Origin: Prolixibacteraceae bacterium
GTDB taxonomy: Bacteria > Bacteroidota > Bacteroidia > Bacteroidales > Prolixibacteraceae
Assembly: GCA_030602265.1 (NCBI GenBank)
Contig: JAUWAB010000002.1
Coordinates: 109,772-173,771 of the forward strand
DNA length: 64,000 nt
Direction: 5' to 3'
The notes beneath the pieces are model-generated. The model saw only the letters and a program-made list of their open reading frames with translations. It searched no databases and had not been told where the DNA came from. Positions 25,171 to 34,692 of the stretch are shown here, in pieces. Made by a program: the position numbers and the translations under genes. Within the stretch, counting starts at the first letter, position 1, and each line of letters opens with the position of its first letter.

Positions 25171-25911
25171 ATGAAAACGGTAAAGGCAGACCTGCATATC
25201 CACACCGTACTTTCTCCCTGCGGTGATCTCGACATGAGCCCTGCTAACATTGTTGAGAGGGCCGTACAGAAGGATCTGGGGATTATCGGCATTACCGACC
25301 ATAACAGTACACTTCAGGTGGATGTGGTGGAGAAGCTGGCCGCTGAAAGGGGAATATTCGTATTAGGAGGTGTTGAAATTACCACCAGAGAGGAGGTTCA
25401 TTGCCTGGCTTTTTTCCCGGATAAAAATACCCGGGCCGAATTTCAGGCCTATCTGGACCTGAACCTCCCCATAATTCCAAACCGGGATGGCAAATTTGGT
25501 TACCAGGTAGTGGTGGATGACAACGACCAGATCATCCATATGGAGGAGAAATTGCTGATAACAGGCCTGAAGAGGTCGATTGGTGAAATCGCAAAGGAGG
25601 TTCACCGGTTAGACGGGATATTTATTCCGGCACATATCGACAAGTCTGTTAACTCAATATTAAGCCAGCTGGGATTTATACCCCCCGGACTGGCGTTTGA
25701 TGCCCTGGAAATTTCATGTTATACAACATATGCCGATGCCCGGAAGAAGTATGGAATACCTCAGGAAGTAACCGTTATCAGGAATTCAGATGCGCACTTT
25801 CTGCAGGATGTCGGAAAATGTTCTTCGGATTTTATTCTTGATAGAGTTGATTATCAGGAAATTAAAATGTCTATTCTGGGAATTTCCGGAAGGAGTGTAA
25901 TTCCGGGTTAA
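25171..25911 (+). CDS. PHP-domain metal-dependent phosphoesterase
   Basis: 246 aa, cytosolic. PHP motif 1 is DLHIHTVLSPCGD (residues about 6-18), motif 2 is GITDHNST near 42, EITTREEVH holds the Glu and the following His, PAHIDKS is near 152, and NSDAHF is near 206. The full set of His/Asp ligands for two or three metals is present. PHP proteins of this class hydrolyse phosphate monoesters (histidinol phosphate, 3',5'-nucleotides). In this operon a signalling nucleotide or phosphoprotein could be the target, but this is inference. Confidence 0.82.
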   Translation: MKTVKADLHIHTVLSPCGDLDMSPANIVERAVQKDLGIIGITDHNSTLQVDVVEKLAAERGIFVLGGVEITTREEVHCLAFFPDKNTRAEFQAYLDLNLPIIPNRDGKFGYQVVVDDNDQIIHMEEKLLITGLKRSIGEIAKEVHRLDGIFIPAHIDKSVNSILSQLGFIPPGLAFDALEISCYTTYADARKKYGIPQEVTVIRNSDAHFLQDVGKCSSDFILDRVDYQEIKMSILGISGRSVIPG

Positions 25912-25921
25912 AAATCAGGCG

Positions 25922-26470
25922 ATGAAAACGATTTCAGATCATATACTCGATATTCTGCAGAATTCAGTAAGGGCCGGGGCTACCTTGATTGAAATCATGG
26001 TTAATGAGGATAAAACATCAGATATTTATGCCGTTGAGGTAAAAGACAACGGCTGTGGGATGACAGAGGAGGAAGTTCAAAAAGCAGTTCAACCGTTCTT
26101 TACAACCAGGACAACCCGGAAGGTGGGTCTTGGATTGCCTTTGCTGAAACAAAATGCCGAAGCTTCGGGCGGGAATCTGGTGATCCGTTCCGTGCCAGGC
26201 GAAGGGACCGTGGTAAGGGCTGAATTTGGACTGAAACATATAGACCGGCCTGCCATGGGTGATATTGCCGGGGTTTTTGTGCTGACAGCGATTGGCCATC
26301 CTTCGGTAGGGTTTGGTTATACCCATACCACCGGAACGGGCAGTTTCCGTATCTGTACAGAAGAACTGAATGAGATGCTTGAGGGGATGCCGCTGAGAAC
26401 GCCGGAGATCAGAAAGGCGGTGACGGAGCTGATCCGGAACAACCTTCAGTCAGTGGATGCCTCTGCTTAA
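25922..26470 (+). CDS. Stand-alone histidine-kinase-type ATPase domain protein
   Basis: 182 aa with only a HATPase_c domain: DILQNSVRAGATLIEI (N box, residues 10-25), VKDNGCGMTEEEV (G1, near 42), PFFTTRTTRKVGLGLPLLKQ (F and G2, near 59-78). There is no His-containing dimerisation domain, so it is not a complete histidine kinase. The C-terminal 80 residues (GVFVLTAIGHPSVGFGYTH) form an extra alpha/beta part. It is typical of Firmicutes hydrogenase operons; the partner is unknown. It differs in type from the RsbW-like gene at 23038. Confidence 0.8.
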   Translation: MKTISDHILDILQNSVRAGATLIEIMVNEDKTSDIYAVEVKDNGCGMTEEEVQKAVQPFFTTRTTRKVGLGLPLLKQNAEASGGNLVIRSVPGEGTVVRAEFGLKHIDRPAMGDIAGVFVLTAIGHPSVGFGYTHTTGTGSFRICTEELNEMLEGMPLRTPEIRKAVTELIRNNLQSVDASA

Positions 26471-26500
26471 AGGTGAGTGTACTATAAACCATTAATATAT

Positions 26501-26896
26501 ATGAACAAGATCACATCATTAGCCGACCTGAAACGAATTAAGGAACAGGTACATTCGAAAATCCGGATGAGGGAAAACAGCGATAATGCCGATACCCTCG
26601 TCCAGATAAAAGTAGGTATGGCCACCTGTGGTATTGCCTCAGGCGCCAAAGAGACCATGACCTATTTTATTGAGGAAACTGAACACCAGGCCATCGATGC
26701 CGTGGTAACCCAAACCGGCTGCATGGGCTATTGTTATGCCGAACCCACTGTGGAGGTGACGCTTCCCGGGCAGGAACCGGTGGTCTTTGGGTTTGTTAAC
26801 AAGGCCAAGGCCCGTGAAATCATTGACCGGTATATTATAAAGGGTGAAATGATAGACGGCATGATACCGGTTACCTACAAGACCATTGATGAATAA
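26501..26896 (+). CDS. Thioredoxin-like [2Fe-2S] ferredoxin-domain protein
   Basis: 131 aa from the ATG at 26501; a GTG eight codons earlier is possible but lacks family similarity. It resembles the N-terminal domain of NuoF/HydB: GMATCGIASGAKETM and VVTQTGCMGYCYAEPTVEV supply four Cys for one [2Fe-2S] cluster, and it ends in an alpha/beta tail (REIIDRYI). It probably serves as an electron-transfer partner of the HydABC complex encoded just downstream (20-base gap). Confidence 0.82.
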   Translation: MNKITSLADLKRIKEQVHSKIRMRENSDNADTLVQIKVGMATCGIASGAKETMTYFIEETEHQAIDAVVTQTGCMGYCYAEPTVEVTLPGQEPVVFGFVNKAKAREIIDRYIIKGEMIDGMIPVTYKTIDE

Positions 26897-26916
26897 ACAC
26901 CTAAAAACTGAGCAAT

Positions 26917-28710
26917 ATGTCTGAATACAATACACAGATTCTGATATGCGGCGGTACAGGCTGTCAGGCCTCTGAAAGCGAAGAGATCGGCAAATCTTTC
27001 AGGGAGCTGATCGGAGAACTTGGACTGGAGGATGAAGTTCAGGTCGTGGTTACCGGATGCTTCGGGTTTTGTGAGAAGGGGCCGATTGTGAAAATGATGC
27101 CCGACAAGACCTTTTATGTCCATGTAACTCCTGCCGATACCGAAGAAATACTTAAAGAACATGTGGTTAAAGGCCGTCAGATTGAGCGGCTTTTATACAA
27201 GGATCCGAAGACCAAACAGCCGGTGAGCGATTCGCAGCATATGGACTTTTACAAAAAACAGCTCAGGATCGCGCTGAGAAACTGCGGTTTTATAGATCCT
27301 GAAAATATCGATGAGTATATTGCCCGTGACGGTTATATGGCCTTGGGGAAATGTCTTTCTGAGATGACCCCGGAGCAGGTAATTGAAGAAGTAAAGAAAT
27401 CGGGACTAAGGGGTCGCGGTGGCGGTGGCTTCCCCACCGGGCTTAAGTGGGAGATCACTGCGAAGGTCCCTGGCGACAAAAAATATGTAGTATGTAATGC
27501 CGACGAAGGTGACCCGGGTGCTTTTATGGACCGTTCCATATTGGAAGGTGACCCGCACTCCGTAATTGAGGCCATGGCCATAAACGCCTATTGTACCGGT
27601 TCTGACCACGGACTGGTTTATATCCGGGCAGAGTATCCGCTCGCAGTGGCCAGGCTGAAAACGGCACTGAAACAGGCCCGTGAATACGGATTGCTGGGCA
27701 AGGGTATCCTGGGTGCTGATTTTAATTTTGATATTGAGATCAGATACGGGGCAGGTGCATTTGTCTGCGGTGAGGAAACTGCCCTGATCCATTCCATGGA
27801 GGGATTAAGGGGTGAACCGACCTTCAAACCGCCTTTCCCGTCGGAACACGGATATTATGGCAAGCCTACCAATGTCAACAATGTGGAGACTTATGCCAAT
27901 ATTCCGGTAATTATTAACAAAGGTGCCGATTGGTTTGCTTCCATCGGGACTGAAAAGAGCAAGGGTACCAAAGTATTCGCCCTGGCAGGTGCCATCAATA
28001 ATGTCGGATTGATCGAAGTCCCCATGGGAACTACCCTGCGGGAGGTAATCTATGATATCGGAGGTGGCATTAAGGGTGGAAAACAGTTTAAGGCGGTACA
28101 GACCGGAGGCCCGTCGGGCGGTATGCTCACTTCAGAGTTTCTGGATACACCCATTGATTACGACAACCTGCTGGCAGCCGGATCTATGATGGGTTCAGGA
28201 GGTATGATCGTGCTGGATGAAAGCGACTGTATGGTAGCCATGGCAAAATTCTACCTGGAGTTTACCCTGGAAGAGTCGTGCGGAAAATGTTCTCCCTGCC
28301 GTATCGGTAATAAAAGATTATACGAAATCCTCGAAAAAATTACCGAAGGAAAAGGGGAAGATGCTGATATCGAAAGACTGAAGATTCTAAGCCATGTAAT
28401 CAAGGATACCTCATTGTGCGGATTAGGACAGACCTCGCCGAACCCGGTGCTGTCTTCGATCAACTATTTCATCAATGAGTATGATGCACACGTGAAGGAC
28501 CACCGCTGTCCGGCCGGACAATGCAAGGCATTGCTCCGCTATGAGGTGGTGGAAGACAAATGTACCGGATGTACGCTTTGTTTCAGAAACTGCCCGGTAG
28601 GTGCCATCACCGGTGAAAGACGTGCAGTACATTACATTGACCAGTCGCTGTGTATCAAATGCGGTGTGTGTTTCGACAAGTGTAAATTCGATGCCATCGT
28701 AATGGTTTAA
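26917..28710 (+). CDS. hydB: NuoF-like NADH-binding subunit of the [FeFe] hydrogenase (HydB)
   Basis: 597 aa. In order: a thioredoxin-like [2Fe-2S] domain (residues about 1-90; CGGTGC, VVTGCFGFC), then the NuoF core with the FMN/NADH loops LRGRGGGGFPTGLKW (near 163) and VCNADEGDPGAFMDR (near 190), an SLBB domain, ESCGKCSPCR with the [4Fe-4S] ligands (near 451), and a C-terminal ferredoxin with two [4Fe-4S] sites (CTGCTLCFRNCP, CIKCGVCFDKC). This is the HydB/HndC architecture of bifurcating hydrogenases: NADH is oxidised or NAD+ reduced at FMN and electrons pass to HydA. Confidence 0.95.
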   Translation: MSEYNTQILICGGTGCQASESEEIGKSFRELIGELGLEDEVQVVVTGCFGFCEKGPIVKMMPDKTFYVHVTPADTEEILKEHVVKGRQIERLLYKDPKTKQPVSDSQHMDFYKKQLRIALRNCGFIDPENIDEYIARDGYMALGKCLSEMTPEQVIEEVKKSGLRGRGGGGFPTGLKWEITAKVPGDKKYVVCNADEGDPGAFMDRSILEGDPHSVIEAMAINAYCTGSDHGLVYIRAEYPLAVARLKTALKQAREYGLLGKGILGADFNFDIEIRYGAGAFVCGEETALIHSMEGLRGEPTFKPPFPSEHGYYGKPTNVNNVETYANIPVIINKGADWFASIGTEKSKGTKVFALAGAINNVGLIEVPMGTTLREVIYDIGGGIKGGKQFKAVQTGGPSGGMLTSEFLDTPIDYDNLLAAGSMMGSGGMIVLDESDCMVAMAKFYLEFTLEESCGKCSPCRIGNKRLYEILEKITEGKGEDADIERLKILSHVIKDTSLCGLGQTSPNPVLSSINYFINEYDAHVKDHRCPAGQCKALLRYEVVEDKCTGCTLCFRNCPVGAITGERRAVHYIDQSLCIKCGVCFDKCKFDAIVMV

Positions 28711-28730
28711 CCTGAAAAGATCCCGTTAAT

Positions 28731-30482
28731 ATGGAAATGATAAATCTTAAGATCGATAATAAACCGGTAGTTGTAAAAAAAGGGACTACCATTCTTGAGG
28801 CCGCCAAGAGCATTGGGATCCATATCCCGACGCTCTGTTACATGAAGCTCGACGACCTGAACATCGAGAATAAACCCGGAGGTTGCCGTATCTGTGTGGT
28901 GGAAGTCAAGGGAAGAAAGAATCTTGCACCTGCGTGTTGCACGGAAGCTACCGATGGTATGGAGATCAGCTCGCATACCATCAGGGCCATCAATGCCCGC
29001 CGCACAGTAATGGAACTGATCCTGTCGGATCATCCTTCCGATTGTCTGGTTTGTCCCAAATCCGGTAAGTGTGACCTTCAGGACCTTGCTCAGGACCTGG
29101 GCATCCGCGAGATCCATTACAAAGGTGAGCAGTCGGTATACCGTGAGGACACCTCCCCGGCCATCATCCGGGAAATCAACAAGTGTATCCTGTGCCGCCG
29201 TTGCGAAATGATGTGCAACGAGGTACAGACCGTCGGCGTGTTGTCGGCGATCAACCGCGGATTTTACGCAGTTGTGGCACCCGCCTTTGAAATGAATCTC
29301 GACCACTCTGTCTGTACATACTGTGGACAGTGTGTGGCGGTTTGTCCGACCGGGGCACTGACCGAGGTCGACCAGACGGCTGCGGTGGTCAGGGCGTTGT
29401 ATGACCCGTCGAAGACAGTGGTGGTACAAACAGCACCGGCCGTAAGGGCTGCCCTGGGAGAGGAATTTGGCATGGAACCGGGTACGCTGGTTACCGGCAA
29501 GCTGGTAGCTGCCCTCCGTCGGCTGGGCTTCGACCATGTTTTTGATACCGATTTTGCTGCCGACCTTACCATCATGGAAGAGGGCGCCGAGATTCTCAAC
29601 CGTTTGAAACGCCATCTGGAGGGTGACAAGACTGTAAAGCTGCCGATCCTGACTTCCTGCTGCCCGGCATGGGTAAAGTTTTTTGAACATCAATTCCCGG
29701 ATCTGAAGGAGATTCCCTCAACTGCCCGCTCTCCGCAGCAGATGTTCGGTTCTATCGCCAAATCCTATTTTGCTGAAAAGCTGAATAAGAAACGCGAAGA
29801 CCTGGTCGTGGTTTCCATCATGCCTTGTGTGGCCAAAAAATATGAGTGCGGAAGGGATGAGTTTTCGGTGAACGGCAATCCGGATGTGGATTATGCCATT
29901 ACCACCAGGGAACTGGCCTCGCTTATCAAAATCTCCAACATCAGTTTCAGTTCTCTTCCCAATGAAGAATTCGATCAGCCTTTGGGTGAATCCTCAGGTG
30001 CCGGTGTGATTTTCGGTACTACCGGCGGGGTTATCGAAGCGGCTGTAAGGACTGCTTATGAGGTTTATACAGGAAAGGAACTTTCGAAGGTCGATTTCCA
30101 TGAACTCCGCGGAATGGATGGTATCCGCAGGGCGACTATCGATTTCGGGGGTTTGCCGCTCAATATCGGTATTGCACATGGGTTGGGTAATGCACGAACC
30201 CTGTTGGAGGAGATCAGGGCAGGGAAAAGCGAATACCACGCGATCGAAATTATGTCCTGTCCCGGAGGATGTATTGGTGGCGGAGGGCAACCTTACCACC
30301 ATGGAAACGCCGATATCCTGAAAAAGCGTCAGATGGCGATTTACCGCGAAGACAGCAACAAGGCGATCCGGAAATCACATGAGAACCCTTACATCATTTC
30401 GCTGTACAGGGAATATCTGGGGGAACCCATGAGCCACAAAGCCCATGAACTGTTGCATACGAAATATTTTGACCGTAGTTAA
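28731..30482 (+). CDS. hydA: NADH/ferredoxin-dependent [FeFe] hydrogenase catalytic subunit (HydA)
   Basis: 583 aa. In order: [2Fe-2S] ferredoxin domain (LCYMKLDDL, GGCRICVVE), His-Cys3 [4Fe-4S] site (HPSDCLVCPKSGKC, near 100), two [4Fe-4S] sites (CILCRRCEMMC, CTYCGQCVAVCP), then the H-cluster domain with all canonical loops: TSCCPAW near 307, MPCVAKKYE near 364, SCPGGCIGGGGQP near 508. The proton-relay Cys is present, unlike the protein at 23454. With HydB and HydC this gives the trimeric enzyme that uses NADH plus reduced ferredoxin to make H2 or the reverse. Maturases HydEFG are not in the window. Confidence 0.96.
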   Translation: MEMINLKIDNKPVVVKKGTTILEAAKSIGIHIPTLCYMKLDDLNIENKPGGCRICVVEVKGRKNLAPACCTEATDGMEISSHTIRAINARRTVMELILSDHPSDCLVCPKSGKCDLQDLAQDLGIREIHYKGEQSVYREDTSPAIIREINKCILCRRCEMMCNEVQTVGVLSAINRGFYAVVAPAFEMNLDHSVCTYCGQCVAVCPTGALTEVDQTAAVVRALYDPSKTVVVQTAPAVRAALGEEFGMEPGTLVTGKLVAALRRLGFDHVFDTDFAADLTIMEEGAEILNRLKRHLEGDKTVKLPILTSCCPAWVKFFEHQFPDLKEIPSTARSPQQMFGSIAKSYFAEKLNKKREDLVVVSIMPCVAKKYECGRDEFSVNGNPDVDYAITTRELASLIKISNISFSSLPNEEFDQPLGESSGAGVIFGTTGGVIEAAVRTAYEVYTGKELSKVDFHELRGMDGIRRATIDFGGLPLNIGIAHGLGNARTLLEEIRAGKSEYHAIEIMSCPGGCIGGGGQPYHHGNADILKKRQMAIYREDSNKAIRKSHENPYIISLYREYLGEPMSHKAHELLHTKYFDRS

Positions 30483-30498
30483 CGAAAAAAAATAAAAG

Positions 30499-31008
30499 AT
30501 GCCAAGAATAAAATTAGCAGAATCGGCCATAAAGACCATTGTGGAGGTCTGCAAAAAATTTGACAACCAGGAGAGTGAACTGATCAATGTTCTGCATGGC
30601 GTTCAGGAGCAGTTAGGGTACCTACCGGCTGAAGTACAGGAACGAATCGCCCAGGAGCTGAATATGTCGGTGGCCAAGGTGTATGGTGTCGTTACTTTTT
30701 ACAGTTACTTTACCATGATACCCAAGGGTGAATTCCCGATTTCCATCTGTATGGGGACCGCATGTTACGTCAGAGGGGCCGAACAGGTACTGAACGAGTT
30801 TAAACGGCAACTGAAGATTGAAGTCGGTCAGCCTTCTTCCGACGGGAAATTCTCGCTGAGCTGCCTCCGGTGTGTGGGAGCCTGCGGTCTTGCCCCTGTG
30901 GTGATGGTGGGTGAAAAAGTCTACGGACGTGTTTCTCCTCAGCAGGTCAAGCAGATCATCGCCGAGTATGTGGAGGGATGTTCTACCCATGAGGCAAAAA
31001 GTGCCTGA
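30499..31008 (+). CDS. hydC: NuoE-like [2Fe-2S] subunit of the [FeFe] hydrogenase (HydC)
   Basis: 169 aa. Helical N-terminal half with LINVLHGVQEQLGYLP, then the thioredoxin-like half with CMGTACYVRGAE and SCLRCVGACGLAPVV, giving the four Cys ligands. The length and plan equal NuoE and HydC/HndA. It is the last gene of the operon, 16 bases after hydA, followed by a hairpin terminator. The order HydB-HydA-HydC differs from the C-B-A order known in Thermotoga. Confidence 0.95.
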   Translation: MPRIKLAESAIKTIVEVCKKFDNQESELINVLHGVQEQLGYLPAEVQERIAQELNMSVAKVYGVVTFYSYFTMIPKGEFPISICMGTACYVRGAEQVLNEFKRQLKIEVGQPSSDGKFSLSCLRCVGACGLAPVVMVGEKVYGRVSPQQVKQIIAEYVEGCSTHEAKSA

Positions 31009-31031
31009 TGACAATATGTTTGTAAAAATTA

Positions 31032-31065
31032 CAGAGGCTGTCTGGTATCAACCGGACAGCCTCTG
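31032..31065 (+). terminator. Terminator after the hydrogenase operon
   Basis: An 11-bp perfect stem CAGAGGCTGTC (31032-31042) / GACAGCCTCTG (31055-31065) with a 12-base loop is followed by GTTTATTT. The T run is short, so termination may be partial. Confidence 0.7.
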
Positions 31066-31086
31066 GTTTATTTAACCGGACAGCGT

Positions 31087-34000
31087 TTATTTGATAAATG
31101 TATCCAGGCCTATGTATCCCTCCAGTGATTTCAGGTAATCCGTGGATTTCAGGAATTTTAGTTTCTCTTCGGCAAGGCGGATCTTTTCCTGGATCCCGGA
31201 AGTTTCCTTTTCATCCAGGGTTTTCCATTTGTCTAAGTAACCCCTCAGATATTTTACATGTTTCTGCCACAGGGCAATGTCGCTGAGCTGCTTGTTCAGC
31301 AGTCTTTCGCGGTACCAGTCACTGGAAATCATGTACTCCCGGGTAAATAATTGTCTGATTTCCGGATCCTCTGCAGTTTTGCCTTCATAATGGCCGTATG
31401 CCATGATGTTGAGTATGGCCTTAAGGGGAGGGCAGGCACCTTCTATGCTGTTGTCCTTAAAGTACATTTCGGCGACCCACTGCTGTGCTTCAACGATGTT
31501 GTTGATGCCATCCACGAATATGTCCATTCCCTGGAGTTCCGGCTTCAGCATTTCCTCATTGAATACTGCATTGGGGTTCTCGAATACCCTGCCTAAGAAG
31601 GTACGGGCAAATTTCGCGGTTATACGGTATCCAAGTCTGGAGGCGAGTACTTTTTGTCCGTTGTATTCGAAGTCTTCCAGTTTTTCGAGGAATCCATGGT
31701 CCAAAAGGAACCTGGCTTCGGTTTCCTCGGCCTTCATACGGCTCCATAACTCGGGAACCAGAAGGCTGATATCATGGTCGACGCGGTATTTGGGTCCCAC
31801 ATAACCAGCGGCAGTGGTGTAGCCGTCGTAGCCGGTGAGTATGAAAGATACCAGGGCATTGTTCAGATCGGTAACCGGGCTCACGGCATTGAACGGGCCT
31901 TTGGTGAGGGCGCCTTCGGAACCTGCTCCGGTTGTCGACGGGGATTTTCCGGTGAGACTGCAGACAAAATCCATAAACAGTTCAGGAAGTTCCTGGTAGT
32001 GGATCGGGTTATATACAGCCAATGGCCTGACACCCGGCTCCGGCGGATTGTTCCGCCTTCCGGCCAATACGGCATTCACAGGCATATAAAGAGGTTTATC
32101 CGCAGGGAGCTTTCTGAAAATGCGGGCACCTGTCTCGGCGATATATTTGTCACGGTGGTTGACCAGGTCGGGCCTGTTCTGGAGATACCTCATGTTTTTC
32201 GAGGGTTTCCCTTCCCAGATCCGGGGATGGGAGGAAGATACGAAATAAGTGCACTCCGGTTTTTCCGCAAACTCAGTGATCAGTTTCTTGATCGGCCGGG
32301 TGTATTTGTCAAATTCAATGGCATCCTCCATAATTTCGCGGGCATCCTCCAGGGTTAAAGGCTGGAAGTTGGAGATAAAGGTATTGGGCGTAGCCAGGTC
32401 GGCTTCGGCCTGTTTGTCATAACCCCGGTGTATGGCCTCGTCGGGACGCTGGAAGAACCGGTATTCGCAATTATGTGTAAATTTTACCGCCGGATGGTGC
32501 AGATCGGCTGGAAGATTTTTCAGGTTGGCCGATGGTACTACAATAGAAGCCGTGATGTCATCTTCCTTTTGCAGCTTGTCTGCGGCAATGAAATCCTGCC
32601 TGAGTTTGAACGTACGCCATGCCCCGTCGCTGGTAAGGCCAATCCTCAGATAACTGGCAACCAGTTTCCGGTTGTTGAATTTCAGTTCGTTACCATGTTT
32701 CCCGTCGATGATGTCTACACTGAAGTATTGCCTCCAGTTGTTGCCCCATTCCGGTTTGTAGAAACGCTTTACAATATATACCAGTCCTTTGATGTAATGC
32801 GGAATGGTTTCAAGCCATTCGTTGTATTCTTTGGTGTATCTTGTAGGGGAGGGTGTGAGCAGTTTGATTACCGAGCCGAGTGACCTTTTGGGACTCAGAA
32901 TTGGCCTGCTTTTGTCGGTAATCACATGATCCTGGTATGCATCAGTATAGTCTTTGCTGATGATTTCTTCTACTTTTTTGATGTCATTTTCGAAGTCTGC
33001 CGTGAAAAACGGGCCATAGATGATGGCATCATTGATGGATTTGGAGATCTCCGATTTTCCGCCTCCCGAAACGGTACAGGGCTTATGACAGAATGTACCT
33101 TCGGCAACCGAACCGATCAGTCTCCAGGATGGGACATACGGGTTTTTCTCCATCCTGAGTTTATATCCGGCTGGCAGTATGTAAGTGCAGGCAGGGTTCA
33201 GGCGAATGGAATACTCTTTGTCGTCCTTTGTCCAGGAGATCTTCTGATCCATCAGGTTAAAAGCTGCATTCTCCGGCACATAGTAGATGTCGTTGTAGTT
33301 TTTGTCGATGGCGTAACCTTCAGGTCTGACCTCCATGAAACTGTTGTACATTTCGACCATTTCGCCGAAAGTCAGACCGTTGGAAATAAACTGGCTCCGA
33401 TCAGAGAATTCATCTCCCAGGTTATAAGTCGGGAAAGCTATTGCGCCGCCGGCATGTTCCTCCTCTACGTTACCCAACAGGTTTGCGGCATAGCTGATCT
33501 GGGTTTTTACCTCTTTTTTGGAATATCCGTAATAGTTATCGGCAATTACGGTCACAATTACCCCCTCCTCGGTACGGGCGGTAATTTTAAATGCGCCGCC
33601 GTTGTTGTAAAGTTCATCCTCTTTTTCCCAGCACATACCGTCACGCTTTTGCCTTTCCGTGGCTTCGCTGATGTGCGGAAGGCCGATCTCCTTCTTTTTG
33701 GTATAGATCAGGTGAGGCGCCAGAATGATGCATCCGGTGTGTCCTGACCAACCTTCAACATCGAGTGCGGAATCGTTTTCAGGCAAGAACGGATCACCTG
33801 CATTGCCGAATATGGATTCTACAAAGTCGAGGTTACTGACCAGGTTGCCTGGTGCAAAAAATCTGATCTCCATCCGTTTTTCGCTGCTGATTCCCTCCAC
33901 TGCCGGGCTTACCACCGGTTTAAGTAACAGGGAAACAAATACCTTCGCCTTCTTTTCCTGGGTGGAGGTAAAGGGCAGCTGCATCAGTTCTTCCGGAGGT

Positions 34001-34536
34001 TGCATAGCCTTGTTAAGAAGGTGTGCAAAGGCAACCTTCGGGACAGCCTTTTTATCGTCTGGTATAGGTAAGCCGCCTTCTGTAACGTGAAATACACCCT
34101 GGGTTGTCCTCCTGTCCGATTTGGGATTGTTAAGGACACCTTGTTTCAGCCGGTAAGAACTGACGATGTCGGAAGTGAATTCATCCTTGTCGGGCGGCAA
34201 GGACAAGGCCCTGGATATACCATGACTATCAACAATAAACGTATGTGAAGGAAGCCTTGGATGAACCGCCTCCTTAAAATCAGTCAGATAATTGTCGATG
34301 AATGTCTGGATTCGCTGGTCTGCCGGACAAAGATATTCCGCTAAAAGACGGTTTTTCTCCTTGTGGTTTTTGATCAGGTCGTTTGCCAGTTCAAGGAATT
34401 CCATCCTCGATTCGGAATGGTACCAGGGTTGACCTAAGGCTGCCAGTTTCAGATTAATGTATTCAGTTACCCGCTTGGGACGGGGAATCTCGTTGGTCCC
34501 CGATTTACTGAAGCCAAATGATTTTTTTAAGTCCAT
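31087..34536 (-). CDS. Probable PPi-type phosphoenolpyruvate carboxykinase
   Basis: 1149 aa (about 130 kDa), cytosolic. It does not look like ATP- or GTP-PEPCK in length but matches, as far as I can recall, the very long PPi-dependent PEPCK family of Entamoeba, Propionibacterium and some other bacteria (about 1130-1150 aa). Visible signatures are EGWSGHTGC near 262, YYGYSKKEVKTQISYAANL near 338, EEEHAGGAIAFP near 359, and a P-loop-like CTVSGGGKSEISKSI near 485-499. PPi-PEPCK makes oxaloacetate and PPi from PEP, CO2 and phosphate, or the reverse. No alternative family suggests itself. A -7 box is at 34557-34564, giving a very short leader, and acs lies upstream on the same strand. Confidence 0.68.
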   Translation of the reverse strand: MDLKKSFGFSKSGTNEIPRPKRVTEYINLKLAALGQPWYHSESRMEFLELANDLIKNHKEKNRLLAEYLCPADQRIQTFIDNYLTDFKEAVHPRLPSHTFIVDSHGISRALSLPPDKDEFTSDIVSSYRLKQGVLNNPKSDRRTTQGVFHVTEGGLPIPDDKKAVPKVAFAHLLNKAMQPPEELMQLPFTSTQEKKAKVFVSLLLKPVVSPAVEGISSEKRMEIRFFAPGNLVSNLDFVESIFGNAGDPFLPENDSALDVEGWSGHTGCIILAPHLIYTKKKEIGLPHISEATERQKRDGMCWEKEDELYNNGGAFKITARTEEGVIVTVIADNYYGYSKKEVKTQISYAANLLGNVEEEHAGGAIAFPTYNLGDEFSDRSQFISNGLTFGEMVEMYNSFMEVRPEGYAIDKNYNDIYYVPENAAFNLMDQKISWTKDDKEYSIRLNPACTYILPAGYKLRMEKNPYVPSWRLIGSVAEGTFCHKPCTVSGGGKSEISKSINDAIIYGPFFTADFENDIKKVEEIISKDYTDAYQDHVITDKSRPILSPKRSLGSVIKLLTPSPTRYTKEYNEWLETIPHYIKGLVYIVKRFYKPEWGNNWRQYFSVDIIDGKHGNELKFNNRKLVASYLRIGLTSDGAWRTFKLRQDFIAADKLQKEDDITASIVVPSANLKNLPADLHHPAVKFTHNCEYRFFQRPDEAIHRGYDKQAEADLATPNTFISNFQPLTLEDAREIMEDAIEFDKYTRPIKKLITEFAEKPECTYFVSSSHPRIWEGKPSKNMRYLQNRPDLVNHRDKYIAETGARIFRKLPADKPLYMPVNAVLAGRRNNPPEPGVRPLAVYNPIHYQELPELFMDFVCSLTGKSPSTTGAGSEGALTKGPFNAVSPVTDLNNALVSFILTGYDGYTTAAGYVGPKYRVDHDISLLVPELWSRMKAEETEARFLLDHGFLEKLEDFEYNGQKVLASRLGYRITAKFARTFLGRVFENPNAVFNEEMLKPELQGMDIFVDGINNIVEAQQWVAEMYFKDNSIEGACPPLKAILNIMAYGHYEGKTAEDPEIRQLFTREYMISSDWYRERLLNKQLSDIALWQKHVKYLRGYLDKWKTLDEKETSGIQEKIRLAEEKLKFLKSTDYLKSLEGYIGLDTFIK

Positions 34537-34556
34537 ATAATAAGTGTTTTGTACAT

Positions 34557-34564
34557 CAAATTTA
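34557..34564 (-). promoter_or_regulatory. Candidate -7 box for the PPi-PEPCK gene
   Basis: Read on the minus strand this is TAAATTTG, a TAnnTTTG match. It lies 20 bases upstream of the ATG at 34536. No clear -33 TTTG is seen 19 bases upstream, so the call is tentative. Confidence 0.3.
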
Positions 34565-34617
34565 CAAAAAAGGACCCAGACGGGCTAATTTGAACGATCG
34601 TTAATGGGTATTTGACC

Positions 34618-34662
34618 AAAAAAAAACCATGCTCTAAGATTCAGGTAACCTTAGAGCATGGT
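34618..34662 (-). terminator. Terminator after acs
   Basis: A perfect 13-bp stem, arms at 34626-34638 and 34650-34662, is followed on the minus strand by nine T (complement of A at 34618-34626). It separates acs from the PPi-PEPCK gene downstream. Confidence 0.92.
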
Positions 34663-34692
34663 TTGCTCATATTAACTTAATATGATTACGGG

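Noticed and set aside
28707..29693. 328-codon ORF antisense to hydA
   Set aside because: hydA has complete and ordered cluster motifs on the other strand; the antisense frame is rich in Arg, His and Gln with no domain pattern, typical of a shadow frame.
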